Notes under the pieces: generated by a model
The model's input: the letters and a program-made list of their open reading frames with translations, nothing else
Told to the model about the DNA's origin: nothing
The model's database searches: none
Source: Sinorhizobium sp. 8-89
GTDB taxonomy: Bacteria > Pseudomonadota > Alphaproteobacteria > Rhizobiales > Rhizobiaceae
Direction of reading: 5' to 3'
DNA: 50,675 bases
Assembly: GCF_030124325.1 (NCBI RefSeq)
Contig: NZ_JASKLR010000026.1
Location: 21,730-72,404 of the forward strand
Translations under genes and position numbers: made by a program
Shown: piece after piece, positions 9,037 through 19,500 of the stretch
Numbering within the stretch: position 1 is the stretch's first letter
Layout of the letters: each line of letters opens with the position of its first letter

Positions 9037-10119
9037 TTAAGAGTCGGCTTTTTCGCGCTTTATGGTTACGCGCTTGACGGCGGTCACAGCCGCATGCGCG
9101 GCGATCGCGCCGCCCACGACGCCGGCCGCGGCCATGCCGACCTTGTCGGCATTCGCCTCGATCCCGAACTGGTGGATGGTGGTCAGCCGGTCATAGAAGG
9201 TGCCATTGTCCCAGAAACCGTCTTCCGAACAGCCGATGCAGCCGTGGCCCGACTGGATCGGGAAGGAGACCCCGCCGTTCCAGCGCATGATGGAGCAGAC
9301 GTTGTAGGTGGTGGGCCCCTTGCAGCCCATCTTATAGAGACAGTGACCCTTGCGAGCGCCATCGTCATCCCATTCCTCGACGAATTGGCCGGCGTCGAAG
9401 TGCGGGCGGCGATAGCACTTGTCGTGGATGCGCTGAGAATAGAACATCTTCGGCCGGCCCTGCCGGTCGACATCGGGCAGCTTGCCAAATGTGGTGATAA
9501 ACGTGACGACGCCCGTCATGACCTCGGCGGTCGGCGGACACCCCGGAACCTTAATGATCGGCTTGTCGAGGACGACCTTGTCGATCGGTGTCGCCTGGGT
9601 CGGATTAGGTTTTGCCGATTGTACGCAGCCCCAAGAGGCGCAAGTACCCCAGGCGATGACCGCCATCGCGTCCTCCGCCATCCATTTAAGCTTCTCGACG
9701 AAAGGTCGGCCGCCGTCGATGCAGAACATACCGTCCTCTTTGAGTGGCGGATTGCCCTCAACGGCGAGAATGTATTTGCCCTTGTACTTCTCCTTGGTCT
9801 CTTCGAGGATGGCTTCCGCCCGATGGCCGGCCGCTGCCATGATCGTGTCGTCGTAGTCGAGCGAGATCATTGACAGAACGACATCCTTCACCAGCGGGTT
9901 GGCCGAGCGGATGAAGCTCTCCGAACAGCAGGTGCATTCGAGGCCGTGCATCCAGATGACGGGCACCCGCTCTTTCGTCTCGAGAGCCTCGGCCATGGCT
10001 GTCGCCGCTGCCGGGCCTAAACCGAGGCTCGCGGCCGTTACGCTGCAGAACTTGGTGAAGCTGCGCCGTGTGATCCCCTGGCGGCGAATGACGTCATAGA
10101 AGGTTTCAGCAGTTGCCAT
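9037..10119 (-). CDS. hupS: HupS, uptake [NiFe]-hydrogenase small subunit precursor
   Basis: The 360-residue precursor carries three Fe-S clusters and passes electrons from HupL to HupC. It begins with a twin-arginine signal (ITRRSFTKF at 16-24, then a hydrophobic region), so the folded HupSL pair is exported by Tat. The start at 10119 ([10 protein letters not shown]) fits this signal; an in-frame extension up to 10248 would lie partly over the promoter. Cys62, 64, 65, 160, 165 and 194 form the six-cysteine proximal set (motifs [26 protein letters not shown]) known from oxygen-tolerant enzymes. A C-terminal hydrophobic helix precedes [13 protein letters not shown]. Confidence 0.97.
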   Translation of the reverse strand: MATAETFYDVIRRQGITRRSFTKFCSVTAASLGLGPAAATAMAEALETKERVPVIWMHGLECTCCSESFIRSANPLVKDVVLSMISLDYDDTIMAAAGHRAEAILEETKEKYKGKYILAVEGNPPLKEDGMFCIDGGRPFVEKLKWMAEDAMAVIAWGTCASWGCVQSAKPNPTQATPIDKVVLDKPIIKVPGCPPTAEVMTGVVTFITTFGKLPDVDRQGRPKMFYSQRIHDKCYRRPHFDAGQFVEEWDDDGARKGHCLYKMGCKGPTTYNVCSIMRWNGGVSFPIQSGHGCIGCSEDGFWDNGTFYDRLTTIHQFGIEANADKVGMAAAGVVGGAIAAHAAVTAVKRVTIKREKADS

Positions 10120-10191
10120 AGGGTTCCACCAGCAAATCGATCCCCCATCATCGCATTTCGCGAACGGACAGCGGGCTTTGTCAGAGAGACC

Positions 10192-10208
10192 TGCAAAAAG
10201 CGGACCAG
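10192..10208 (-). promoter_or_regulatory. Sigma-54-like (-24/-12) promoter upstream of hupS
   Basis: The minus strand reads CTGGTCCGCTTTTTGCA. GG and GC are ten bases apart, the spacing that sigma-54 polymerase requires, although the -24 box is TGGTCC rather than TGGCAC. It lies about 73 bases before the hupS ATG. In rhizobia hupS is normally driven by NifA or HoxA from such a promoter. An AT-rich stretch just upstream could bind IHF, but I found no TGT-N10-ACA site. Confidence 0.7.
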
Positions 10209-10253
10209 TTCGGAATAAATCGATCATTTTCCTTCTAAAGGAAGGCACGCTCT

Positions 10254-10292
10254 CGCGCCGGCGCGCCGATTAAAAGGCTTGAGCAATTGCTC
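10254..10292. repeat. Two short palindromes between hupS and the peptidase remnant
   Basis: Two perfect palindromes lie close together: CGCGCCGGCGCG at 10254-10265 and GAGCAATTGCTC at 10281-10292. They lie 45-85 bases upstream of the hupS promoter, where an activator might bind. Their role is unknown. Confidence 0.4.
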
Positions 10293-10317
10293 CCGTGGAA
10301 GTGGCAACCACCAGCGT

Positions 10318-11165
10318 TCGCTCTCGGATTATGCCGCCGAGATAAAGCAGGCTACGGCAGGCAACCGCGACGCGCAGATCCGCTACGCCTCCATCCTGCA
10401 AAGCGTGGGAACTACGAGAAGAAGCTGGCTGGCGATCTCCGGAGAACAGCCGGGCCTCGCTCGAGGAGCTGGGGAGGCGCTGCTCGGCCAAGCGCAGATC
10501 CTCTCCTCCGCGCGCACACTCTATCGCTGGGCGAAGGAGCACGAGAAGCCCGATGCCGCCCGCAAAAGCGGCTTTCAGGACGGTGACCGCAACGAGACCA
10601 TCGATCGACTGACACACGTCGAATGCCAGTATCTGCCCGACGTCGATCGCAAGCTGCTCGACGGCGCGCTTAAGGAATATCACCGGCTGGAGGCGAAAGA
10701 CCGCGACACTGCGTTCGATACCGCTCTGGGCCAAATCGGCGTCGATCGACTTTAAGATGACCCCAAACTCGCCGACACGGCCACGCGGCTCGACTGGCTC
10801 GACAGGCCGGCAGTTGCCTTCGAGGCATCGGACGACCCTTTGATCAAGCTGGCGGCCGCGCTTTATCCCGGCGACCTAGCCGCAGAGGGCGCGGAGAAGG
10901 ACCGCGCCGGCCGCACGCAGGCGGCGCGCGCGATCTACATGCAGGGTCTACTCGCCTATCGGAAGGCGATCGGCCGGCCCGTGTATCCCGACGCGAATGG
11001 ATCGCTCCGCCTCACCTGGGGCAAGGTGATGGGGCGAACGCAAGACGGGCAGATCTGAACGCCCTGCGCCACGGCCGAGGGACTTCTGGCCAAGCACACT
11101 GGCAAGGGCGAGTTCGAAGCGCCCGACGCCGCCGTGACCGCGGTTCGCGCTAAGGATTATGGCCC
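10318..11165 (+). pseudogene. Decayed S46-family (dipeptidyl-peptidase 7-like) peptidase fragment
   Basis: The translated fragments resemble the middle and later part of S46 serine peptidases. Recognisable segments are ARTLYRWAKEHEKPDA, then after a stop VYPDANGSLRLTWGKVMG, then after another stop ATAEGLLAKHTGKGEFEAP. In-frame stops lie at 10753-10755 and 11056-11058. The part around 10410-10440 (RGNYEKKLAGDL) is in a different frame, so there are also frameshifts. The N-terminal catalytic His/Asp region and the C-terminal GNSGSP serine region are absent. It cannot encode an active enzyme and marks an old rearrangement beside the hup cluster. Confidence 0.75.
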
Positions 11166-11529
11166 CTCTATCGCGCCGGAGCCCCTGCTTTGCTCCCTTC
11201 AGATGAGGGGGTTAAAACGGCGGTCTTGAACCGCGCTGTTGGCAGTGAAGCCGACCGGCGGTCATTGGATAGCCTCGAATGGGCCCCGCGCCTGCACTGC
11301 TGGAGCGGCACATAATCGGCATAGCGCGTCAGCATCAACAACTTGAGGAGGTGAGATTACCTACAATCCCAAGGTAGGAGGAGCAAGAAGCCTGGGCGCG
11401 TCCGGTGCTTTGTGAGTGCCCGTTCCGCCCACCCAGAGCGGGCACTCATACTTTTGCGACTATCGATCTTTCGCACCCTCTCCTACCCTCACCACAGGAA
11501 AGGGGGTTAGCCATCGGCTCATTGAGAAA
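11166..11529. other. Gene-free stretch between the peptidase remnant and the PPTase
   Basis: No coding region is supported here. It holds a hairpin at 11413-11448 and its right end is the point where the PPTase gene loses its homology, so it may contain a deletion scar. Confidence 0.6.
11413..11448. terminator. Strong hairpin, possible terminator of the NRPS operon
   Basis: A perfect 10-bp inverted repeat, TGAGTGCCCG with CGGGCACTCA, encloses a 16-base loop. On the plus strand it is followed by TACTTTTG. It lies about 80 bases after the end of the minus-strand PPTase gene. There is no long T-tract on the minus side, so intrinsic termination is uncertain. Confidence 0.5.
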
Positions 11530-12078
11530 TCAAGCAAAGCGACGCCGCGGAATTACTGCGCGGTATTTGGCCAACCACTGTCGCTCCTCGTCAACCGAAA
11601 TGATCGCCAAAACGCCCGACGGCAGCTCCTCGTCGACTTCTGCATCGATTCCAAGCGCAACATAGTCCTCCTGCAGGGCCACAGCCGCAGCGCAGAATCC
11701 AGCACAATGCGTTATGCTGCCAACTATGCCAGACGGCCAAAGCGGCGCTCTGTGGGGTCCACCTGGGATGGCGCATGGAGGAAAGCCAAGCTTGGACAAT
11801 GCCGATCTAGCACAAGTCCGTCCGATGGCGAATTCACGCCTTCTGCTTTCGACTGCACTGACAACCGCACTCTCTTCTTCGACCATCACTTCGGCCCTGC
11901 TGACTTCATTTGCTCGACAGGTTTGTACGGCTATGTTTGATGGAAGCAGCGTCTCTATCACCTGGGGATTTCCTCTCGCTCGGGCACTATTACTGTTGAA
12001 TACCTCATGCAATATCGCGCTCAGGCCGACGACTGTGCCCGCCGATGCCGTTTGAGTCGGATTGAGATTAGCAGCCAA
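11530..12078 (-). CDS. 4'-phosphopantetheinyl transferase (EntD/Sfp type), C-terminally truncated
   Basis: Such enzymes activate NRPS carrier domains by adding phosphopantetheine. The 182-residue frame has the expected family blocks: ESRRREFAIGR (77-87), WPSGIVGSITH (114-124) and GIDAE (143-147), whose Asp and Glu bind magnesium. It ends at RRRFA, exactly where the essential WxxKE(A/S)xxKA block should begin, and no frame continues it. Family members are about 220-240 residues. The start is also unclear: the only starts before residue 65 are TTG codons without a good ribosome binding site. It lies 80 bases after the MATE gene on the same strand. It was probably the partner of the NRPS but is likely inactive now. 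Confidence 0.82.
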   Translation of the reverse strand: MAANLNPTQTASAGTVVGLSAILHEVFNSNSARARGNPQVIETLLPSNIAVQTCRANEVSRAEVMVEEESAVVSAVESRRREFAIGRTCARSALSKLGFPPCAIPGGPHRAPLWPSGIVGSITHCAGFCAAAVALQEDYVALGIDAEVDEELPSGVLAIISVDEERQWLAKYRAVIPRRRFA

Positions 12079-12158
12079 GGGGAAGGATGAACTACCAATT
12101 GCATCCGCGCTGGTCAGCTAGAATCGCAAACAGATCCGAAATGATCTGCACGTCCTCA

Positions 12159-13538
12159 TCAACTCTCAGCCTTCACCTCGTGCCCTGGCCGTCTAAGGAC
12201 TAATCCCTTAATATCCCTGAACTGCTTGAGCATTACAAACGCGGCAAGCAGGCCTGCCACCAGCTCAGCAACTGCCTGGCTGATCAATAGTCCCTTGAAG
12301 CCCCAAATACGTGGAAATAGGAGTATGGCTGGTACGAAGAGATATCCTTGCCTCGCGAAGGCCACGACCGCACTCAGGCGTGATCGCCCAAACGACTGAA
12401 GCATAGTTATTACAACGTATTGAACGCCAAAGAGCCCGAAAAAGAGATGGAACATAATACAAGTGGAGACGGCGATTTCAATGACATCCGCGCTATCGCT
12501 GAAAAGCCAGACGATTGGCCGGGCAAAAATCACGACCACAGCAGAAAAGCTAGCTGACAATGCGAAGGCCATAGAAAGCATGAACGTCGCGGCCTTCTGC
12601 ACTCGAGCGAAATCCTCTGCTCCCCAACTGAAACCAAGAACCGCCTGCGAGCCTATACAAAAGCCGATAATCGGGAATGCCCCGATTGTCAGCAATCGTG
12701 AGGCTATGCCAACAGCGGCAATGGAATTGTCGCCGAATGGTGCAGCAGCCCTGTACAAGAGCATAAATGCAACAGCAGACAAGATACCGGTGATGGTTGC
12801 TGGCGTTCCGACGGCGGCGATCTGCCTTATGCGCCCGCCCCTCAAAGTGATGTAAGAAGGGCTGAAACGGACAATCCCACGTTGCTTCAGGAAGTATACG
12901 ACGTAGATGCTGGTGGCGGCCATCAGAGACAACAGTGTTGCGAGCGCCGCGCCGCGAACTCCGAGATCTAGCGAAAAAATTAGGATCGGATCGAGCAGGG
13001 CATTCAGCGTAAAAGCCATAATCATGGTCCACATGCTGAATCGTGTGTTACCCTCCGCCCTGACGATGAACCCACTGACTATGTTCAACAGCATGAAGGT
13101 GTAACCAAATAGGAGCGTCGATGCATAGTCGAGTGCGGCTGGCATTATGGTCGGACTGGCGCCGAACAAAGCGAGAGCGTCGCGCAAGCTGAAAAGTAGA
13201 ACGAGGGTAAGCGCCACTCCAATCGGAGCCGCGAGAGCCAGTGCCAAGCTCGCACCGCGACTCGCCTCTGACGAGTTGCCAGCGCCAAGATTTCGCGACA
13301 CGAATGATGCTGTACCGACGCCGATCCCCTGCCCGACGGCCGAAAGCAGGATGATAATCGGTAAAGTGATGCTGACGGCAGCGATGGCCTGGGGGCCGAG
13401 CCTTCCAACAAAGATTGCATTCACGAACTGCTGAAGTGCATTAATCGACAAACCAATAATCGAGGGTATGGCAAGACGCATGATGAGGCGGGGAATCTTG
13501 TCCCCCAACAAACCGAAATGCTCTGCCTGCGATGACAT
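12159..13538 (-). CDS. MATE-family efflux transporter
   Basis: A 459-residue, roughly 12-helix inner-membrane antiporter. The N-terminal region PRLIMRLAIPSIIGLSINAL and VNAIFVGRLGPQAIAAVSI is typical of MATE proteins of the NorM/DinF kind, and a second similar half begins near GTPATITGILSAVA. The start at 13538 (MSSQAEHF) has AAGGA seven bases upstream; a TTG at 13565 also opens the frame. It follows the NRPS stop by 32 bases, so both are probably cotranscribed and the transporter likely exports the peptide product. Confidence 0.93.
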   Translation of the reverse strand: MSSQAEHFGLLGDKIPRLIMRLAIPSIIGLSINALQQFVNAIFVGRLGPQAIAAVSITLPIIILLSAVGQGIGVGTASFVSRNLGAGNSSEASRGASLALALAAPIGVALTLVLLFSLRDALALFGASPTIMPAALDYASTLLFGYTFMLLNIVSGFIVRAEGNTRFSMWTMIMAFTLNALLDPILIFSLDLGVRGAALATLLSLMAATSIYVVYFLKQRGIVRFSPSYITLRGGRIRQIAAVGTPATITGILSAVAFMLLYRAAAPFGDNSIAAVGIASRLLTIGAFPIIGFCIGSQAVLGFSWGAEDFARVQKAATFMLSMAFALSASFSAVVVIFARPIVWLFSDSADVIEIAVSTCIMFHLFFGLFGVQYVVITMLQSFGRSRLSAVVAFARQGYLFVPAILLFPRIWGFKGLLISQAVAELVAGLLAAFVMLKQFRDIKGLVLRRPGHEVKAES

Positions 13539-13570
13539 GCGTTCTTCCTTCATAAGCAGCTTCAACGGCC

Positions 13571-16500
13571 CTATCGGGCCGGTTGCCCCAACTCTCCGAA
13601 CGCATCGACAGTCCGCAGCAGTTCCTCGCGGAAGAGGGTGCAGAGGGTGCGGGTGGATTCGTAGCTCACTTGTCGTGGATCGTACCTCACTTCAACTCGC
13701 AGTTCGCCCGACTGATATCCAACACGAAACCAGAAGAGGTAGTTCATCACTGACTGATCCATATCTTCGCCGATCCACAGTGGGGATGGATCTCTGGATA
13801 GCAGGCGGCGCGGATAATGACGTTGGAGTCTCGAGCGATAGTTCACTCCGATCCGGGGTAACGGCAAACGATCGACCCGCTCCCGCACAGCGGGATACCG
13901 GTTCAAGAACTTCAAGGCACGGAAACCAATGCCCTTGCGCGGCAACGAGTTGCGCTGCTGATATATGGCGCGAGCGCGGTCTGGACGAGATTCCGTTCCG
14001 GTAAGGTATAACGGCAGCGGTACCAGTTCACCAATGTAGCCGATGATTTGCGACGGATCGATGTCGTCGAACAGCCCTGCCCGGGTCGAAGTGAGGCTGT
14101 CAATCCAGAGCGAGTAATTTCCGAAAGCGCGGCCAAATGCCCCCGAGATAGCCGCAAGCAATATATCAAAATCTTCGCAATGCGCAGAAGTTGGCGCAAT
14201 CTTGAGAAGTCTCGCCGTCGTCTCCTCACTGATCCTTAGATGATATGTGGCCTGATCTTTCCACAGTGGTCTGCAGAATTCCTCATCCATAGGGGCTTCA
14301 AAACCTGCATAGTGGAGCCACCTCGCAGTGTCAGCTGAAAATCCCGCCGCACCTGACCCAGCGTCGCTCACGCGCATATCGAACAAGTCATACCGCAGGC
14401 CCTCCCAATGTTCGAGCTCGGTTGGCGCTTCGCTATTCGCGTAATCATCCAACCGCTCGAGCCATTGAGAGAGGGTTGTAGTCTCTGGATCTACAGCGGT
14501 TCGGCCTGCAGCAAACGAGTTATACGCCGTCTCGAGTGCATTCAGGAACAGTCTGTATCCAACCCCGTCTGTTACAAAGTGGTGGAGCAGAACAAGCAAA
14601 TAGTAATCGCCGCTCTCTGATGTCCGGAATGCTGAGACTCGGATAAGAGGTGTCCGACCGTCAAATCGAAATCTGTGCTGACGCTCCGCACAGGCGCGCT
14701 CAATGACGGTGAGTTGCTCTGACGTGGCCATACCGACAAGGTCAACTTCTTCTATCAGGGAATCTGGTATCGATCCGATTACCTGAGATAGGCCGCTTTC
14801 CGTTTGCGCGATTCGGAGCCTCAGTCCTTCCTCCCGGCCGATGACATGCACAAGGGCACGTTCAAGAATGGATATATCCAAGAGGCCGGCGGGCATGAAG
14901 AAGAGATCGCCAATGTTGTAGTGCTCGCCGATTCCGACAACACTGTTCCAATGTGAGACCGCGGGGGGCACTGGCAACGGTCCATTGGAAGCCGCGATGG
15001 CACACGTCGAGGCCGGCGTCTGGCCCGTTGCCAGTTGCCGAATCGTCGGTGTCCGGTGCAACTGACCGACGGTCAACTTCAGTCCCGCTTTGCGCGCCAG
15101 TGTAACGCACCGCACACTCAGAAGCGAATTTCCGCCGATATCAAAGAAGCTATCATCGATGCCAACAGTGTTGGTGCCCAACAGCTCTTGCCAGATCTCG
15201 GCGAGGAGTTGCTCCCTCTCCGTACGCGGTTCAGCCGATCTGCTTTTTCGGATCCGCCGGGATGAGATCGAGGACAAACGCGCTCGATCTATTTTCCCGC
15301 TGTGCGTGAGCGGCATACGTTCCACCATCCGAAAATCCGATGGCATCATGTAAGACGGCAGTGCCAGCCGCAGGTGATTCACAATGTCTCCTGAGTTCAG
15401 GCTATGTTGAGTGGGGACCACAACGGCAACCAGCCTCCGGTCGTCGCCCACGCTCTCTAGCACTACGCCGGCCTGCTGAATGCCAGGATGAGATACAAGC
15501 GCCGTTTCAATTTCCTCCAGCTCAATTCTGAAACCCCGAAGCTGAATTTGGTTATCCGCTCGACCGCAAATCTCCAGAAGGCCCTTGGCTGAGATGCGGG
15601 CGATATCACCACTGCGATAAAGGACGCTGTATTGACCTTCATCGTATGGGTTTGGCACGAAAGAGTGCTTTGTTCGCTCGGAATCCTTCCAATATCCCGC
15701 GCTCACGCAGCGTCCTGCCACACAGAGTTCACCTGCGACTCCAACGGGGACCCGCTTCAACTCTGCATCAAGGACGTAAGCTTTCACGTTATCGATCGGG
15801 CGCCCAATCGGCACAGCTGATGAGCCATGGTCGGTCTCCGAGGTTTCGTACACCGCTGCGTTAGACGCGCACTCCGTGGTGCCATAGAAATTCCAGAGCG
15901 GCACATCTGGAAAACACTCTCGCCAAGGGACAAGAAGCGATGACGGCATCGGTTCAGCACTGCTTGTAACTAGGCGCAGGCTGGTCGTTTCCGGATGTCG
16001 TTTTTGAGAGGCGATTAAACCGGCCAAGACGGGCGGAGAGGCAAACAACCGCGTAACGCGATGGCTTGCCAATGCCCTCAACAAGAGGTCGGGGTCGAGC
16101 AACTGCTCATGCGTAAGGATTAGCGTCGGAACCCCCTTCAAGAGCCCTCCAAAATACTCCCACACCGCTGCAACAAGTGCCGCTGACTTCTGAACCACCA
16201 TCACGTCGGTGCCATCAAAGGGAAAGCATCGCCACATCCAGTTCAGTCGATTACGTATTGCGGATTCGGGGATGAGAACGCCCTTCGCCTTACCCGTCGA
16301 GGATGAAGTATATATTAGACTGGCTGCGTCCTTCTCGATGGGCTCTATAGTCCGATTCGAGACCCGGGCACGCTCGTATTTGGCCTGCAGCGTAGACAGA
16401 TTGACGGACGGCACACCGACCATGACCTCTTCATCCGCGCTTGCGTGAACAAGGAGTTTTGCGCCGCTATCCCTTATGATATGGCCGATCCGTGCTTTCG

Positions 16501-19500
16501 GGTAATCTGGCGATATAGGCACGACGATGGCCTGCAAATCCCGGATCGCCAAAGTTGCCGCCGCCACATCCGGCGACCGGTCCACCAGCATGGCCACCGT
16601 GTCACCCGGCCCCACCCCGCAAGTTCGCAGAACGGAGTGGATCGTGGTCATGCGCTTGCGCAGCTGGCCAAACGTAATTGCCCCGAACTCGCCGAAATAA
16701 GCCACCTGATCCACATTTAAAGCGCTCACTTGGTCAAACGCTTCCACAAGCGAAGGCTCGTTCTCGCATAACCGCTCATCGCCCTTTAGCGAGTCGAGAA
16801 AGGCAACTTCCGACGGGCTGAGGCCGCTCAGGGCAACAATCGGCTCGTCCGGCCTCTCAACGCAGGCAGCAATGAGATGGCGAAGATTATCAGCCATGCG
16901 AGCGATCACATCGCTCGAAAAACTGTGGTCGGCATAAGCCAGTTGCAAGGCAATTGCATCGTTTTCGTCTTGCGCGTACAGGGTAAGGTCGAATTTCACA
17001 TAACCTGTGTCATATTCGCGAAATGTCAGCTCCAAATCGCGTTTTGCAGGTGGCTCCGGAAGCTCGGAGTACATGTTGAACATGACTTGGAAGATGGGCG
17101 ATTGACCGGGCTCGCGGTGGAATCGGGTATCCCTGACCATCCAGCTAAATGGATACGCCGAGTTCGCGATAGCATCGCTTATAAGGCCCTGCACGTGAGT
17201 CGCGTGTGTCACAAAGGACTTATTGACGTCAATCGTGCTTCGGATTGGCAACATGTTGAGGAAAAATCCCACGATCTTCTCGGTGCCTGGTTGGCCACGC
17301 ACAACGTGCGGTATACCAACGATAACGTCATCTTGGCCGCTATACATTCGCAACAGCAGCTTGAAACATGCCAAGAGGATCGTGGAAGTCGTGCATCTGT
17401 GCCGGCGTGCAAAATCTCGCACTTGACCAGACAGTTCGCGGCCAAGAAAAAACGCATGCGAGCTCCCGCGGCAGGAGTTCTCTTCCTGCCGCGGTCGACT
17501 ACTGCCTAGCGAAAGTACCGGAGGATTGTCGCCTATCTGCCGACGCCAATAGCGCCGCTGCTCATCAAGCGACTTCGGTGTAATGTGTACACTTTCCCAA
17601 AGAGCATAGGTCGAGAGTGATATGCGTTCTGCTGGAGAGAAAGCAGCAGCATTGGAGTATCTCGTCCGCAGATCTCTAAGCAGGACAGAGATTGACCATG
17701 CATCTATGATGATTTCGTGCGCGCTGATCAGCACGAGATGATCATCCGCGCCGAAGCGGATCATCCGCGCCCGAAACAAACTCCCCTGACTGAGATCAAA
17801 GGGCTTGTTGAGCTCCGTGCGCCGCAGCTCTGCCACAAGTTCATCAGCCTCTTGATCAGTCAGGTCAGTGGCGTCCACCAACTCTAGATCGGAGCCCTGC
17901 GGATCATCAAAAATCTGAACCGGCCCGTCTTCGTCGCTGAAACGTGCCGAAAGCGCGTCATGCGCCTGAACAACATCGAACCAGGCTTCATTGAATGCAG
18001 TCAGATCGATGGCACCTCGTATACGCAGACCACCCTGGATGATGTAGTTTTTCGCGGCCGGATCGAGCTGCCAAAGAAACCAGAGGTGTTCTTGCACTCG
18101 CGTCAGGGGTGATCGTTTGAGCTTCCCACACGTAGGAAGCAGGTGATGTGCTTCTTTGGATTGGCTTGATATCGCCGTCGCCAGCGATCTGATGGTCCCA
18201 TTCAGAACAAGCCTGAAATCCACATTCGCCCCGAGCTGGCTCTGGATCTGAGCCAATATAAGCATCGCTCGGAGCGAGTCGCCGCCGAGGTCCATGAATT
18301 GGTCGTTGACGCCGATATTTTTGATCCTAAGAACGTTGGACCAAATGTCCCGCAGTGTCCTTTCGAACGCCGTCTTTGGTTCCTCGAAGGGACTGAGCAG
18401 CTCGGGGCGAAAGGTCGTCGGATCTGGCAACGACGCGAGATCCACCTTGCCGTTTTGGGTGACAGGAAGCCGGTCGACGCGAATGATTCGTTCCGGAACC
18501 ATGTAGTTGGGAAGCGCTTCGGCAACAAAGCTCCGGAGTTCACCCTCTGATAGGTCGGCAGGAGCCGACACATAGGCCACAATTCGTCTTGACCCAGTAT
18601 CGCCGTCGGTATTGGTTATGTCCCTCGCCGTGAGTTTCACGCTCTCGTGGACGGGTGCGATAGCCACTGCGGCAGTCACCAAACGATGAGCGCAGAGGCG
18701 AGACTCGATCTCTCCAAGTTCGATCCGGTGCCCCCGGATCTTGATCTGACGATCTCGTCTACCCAGACATTCCAGCAGGTCGTCTGCCCTGATTCGTCCG
18801 AGATCGCCGGTCTTGTAGAGATGGCGATAGGACGGGTGGTCCGAGAACGGGTTTGGCAAAAAGGCATCTTTGGTGCGCTCGCTATCGTTGATGTACCCAT
18901 CGGCGAGACCGACTCCACTGACACAGATTTCGCCGACCTCTCCCGTCTTGCACAGACGCGATCCATCGACGACATAGACCTCAAGATTGGAGATCGGCTT
19001 ACCGATAGGCACATAGGCGTCAGCTGTGCTGGGTGGGACCGATATCAAATGATGCGTAACCCCGTCCGCACATTCGGTCGGGCCGTAGTGATTGAGAATT
19101 GGGATTTGACGATAGAGTTTCAGCCAGCGGCGCGCCAAGGCGGGCGTCAGCGGTTCGCCGACGGTGGAGACCAAGCGTAAGGCACCAAGGAGCCGCTCCT
19201 TGGCTGAGAGTGTCTGCAGATATTCAACGAAAACGGCGAGCACCGATGGAACGAATTGGACAATCGTGACACAATGTGCCTGCAGCGCCTTATGAAGGAT
19301 TATCGGAGATCTCAGTGCGGCATCATCTATGATCGCGACGCAACTGCCGACACATAACCCTGCCAAAAGCTGCCACAGGGAGATGTCAAAGCAATGAGAG
19401 GCAGTCTGTGCGACACAGTCCTGCTCACGTAGTTCGAGCACCTCTATCTTTGCCATCAAATGGTTATTTAGCCCCGCGCGCTTCACCATCACGCCCTTGG

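Noticed and set aside
7899..9873. Long plus-strand open frames opposite hupL and hupS
   Set aside because: They mirror strongly conserved hydrogenase genes, show no family motif and have biased composition from antisense of GC-rich codons. They are shadows.
9037..10248. Longer HupS start giving 43 more residues
   Set aside because: The extension reads through the sigma-54 promoter region and would put the twin-arginine signal inside the protein; the ATG at 10119 fits the family.
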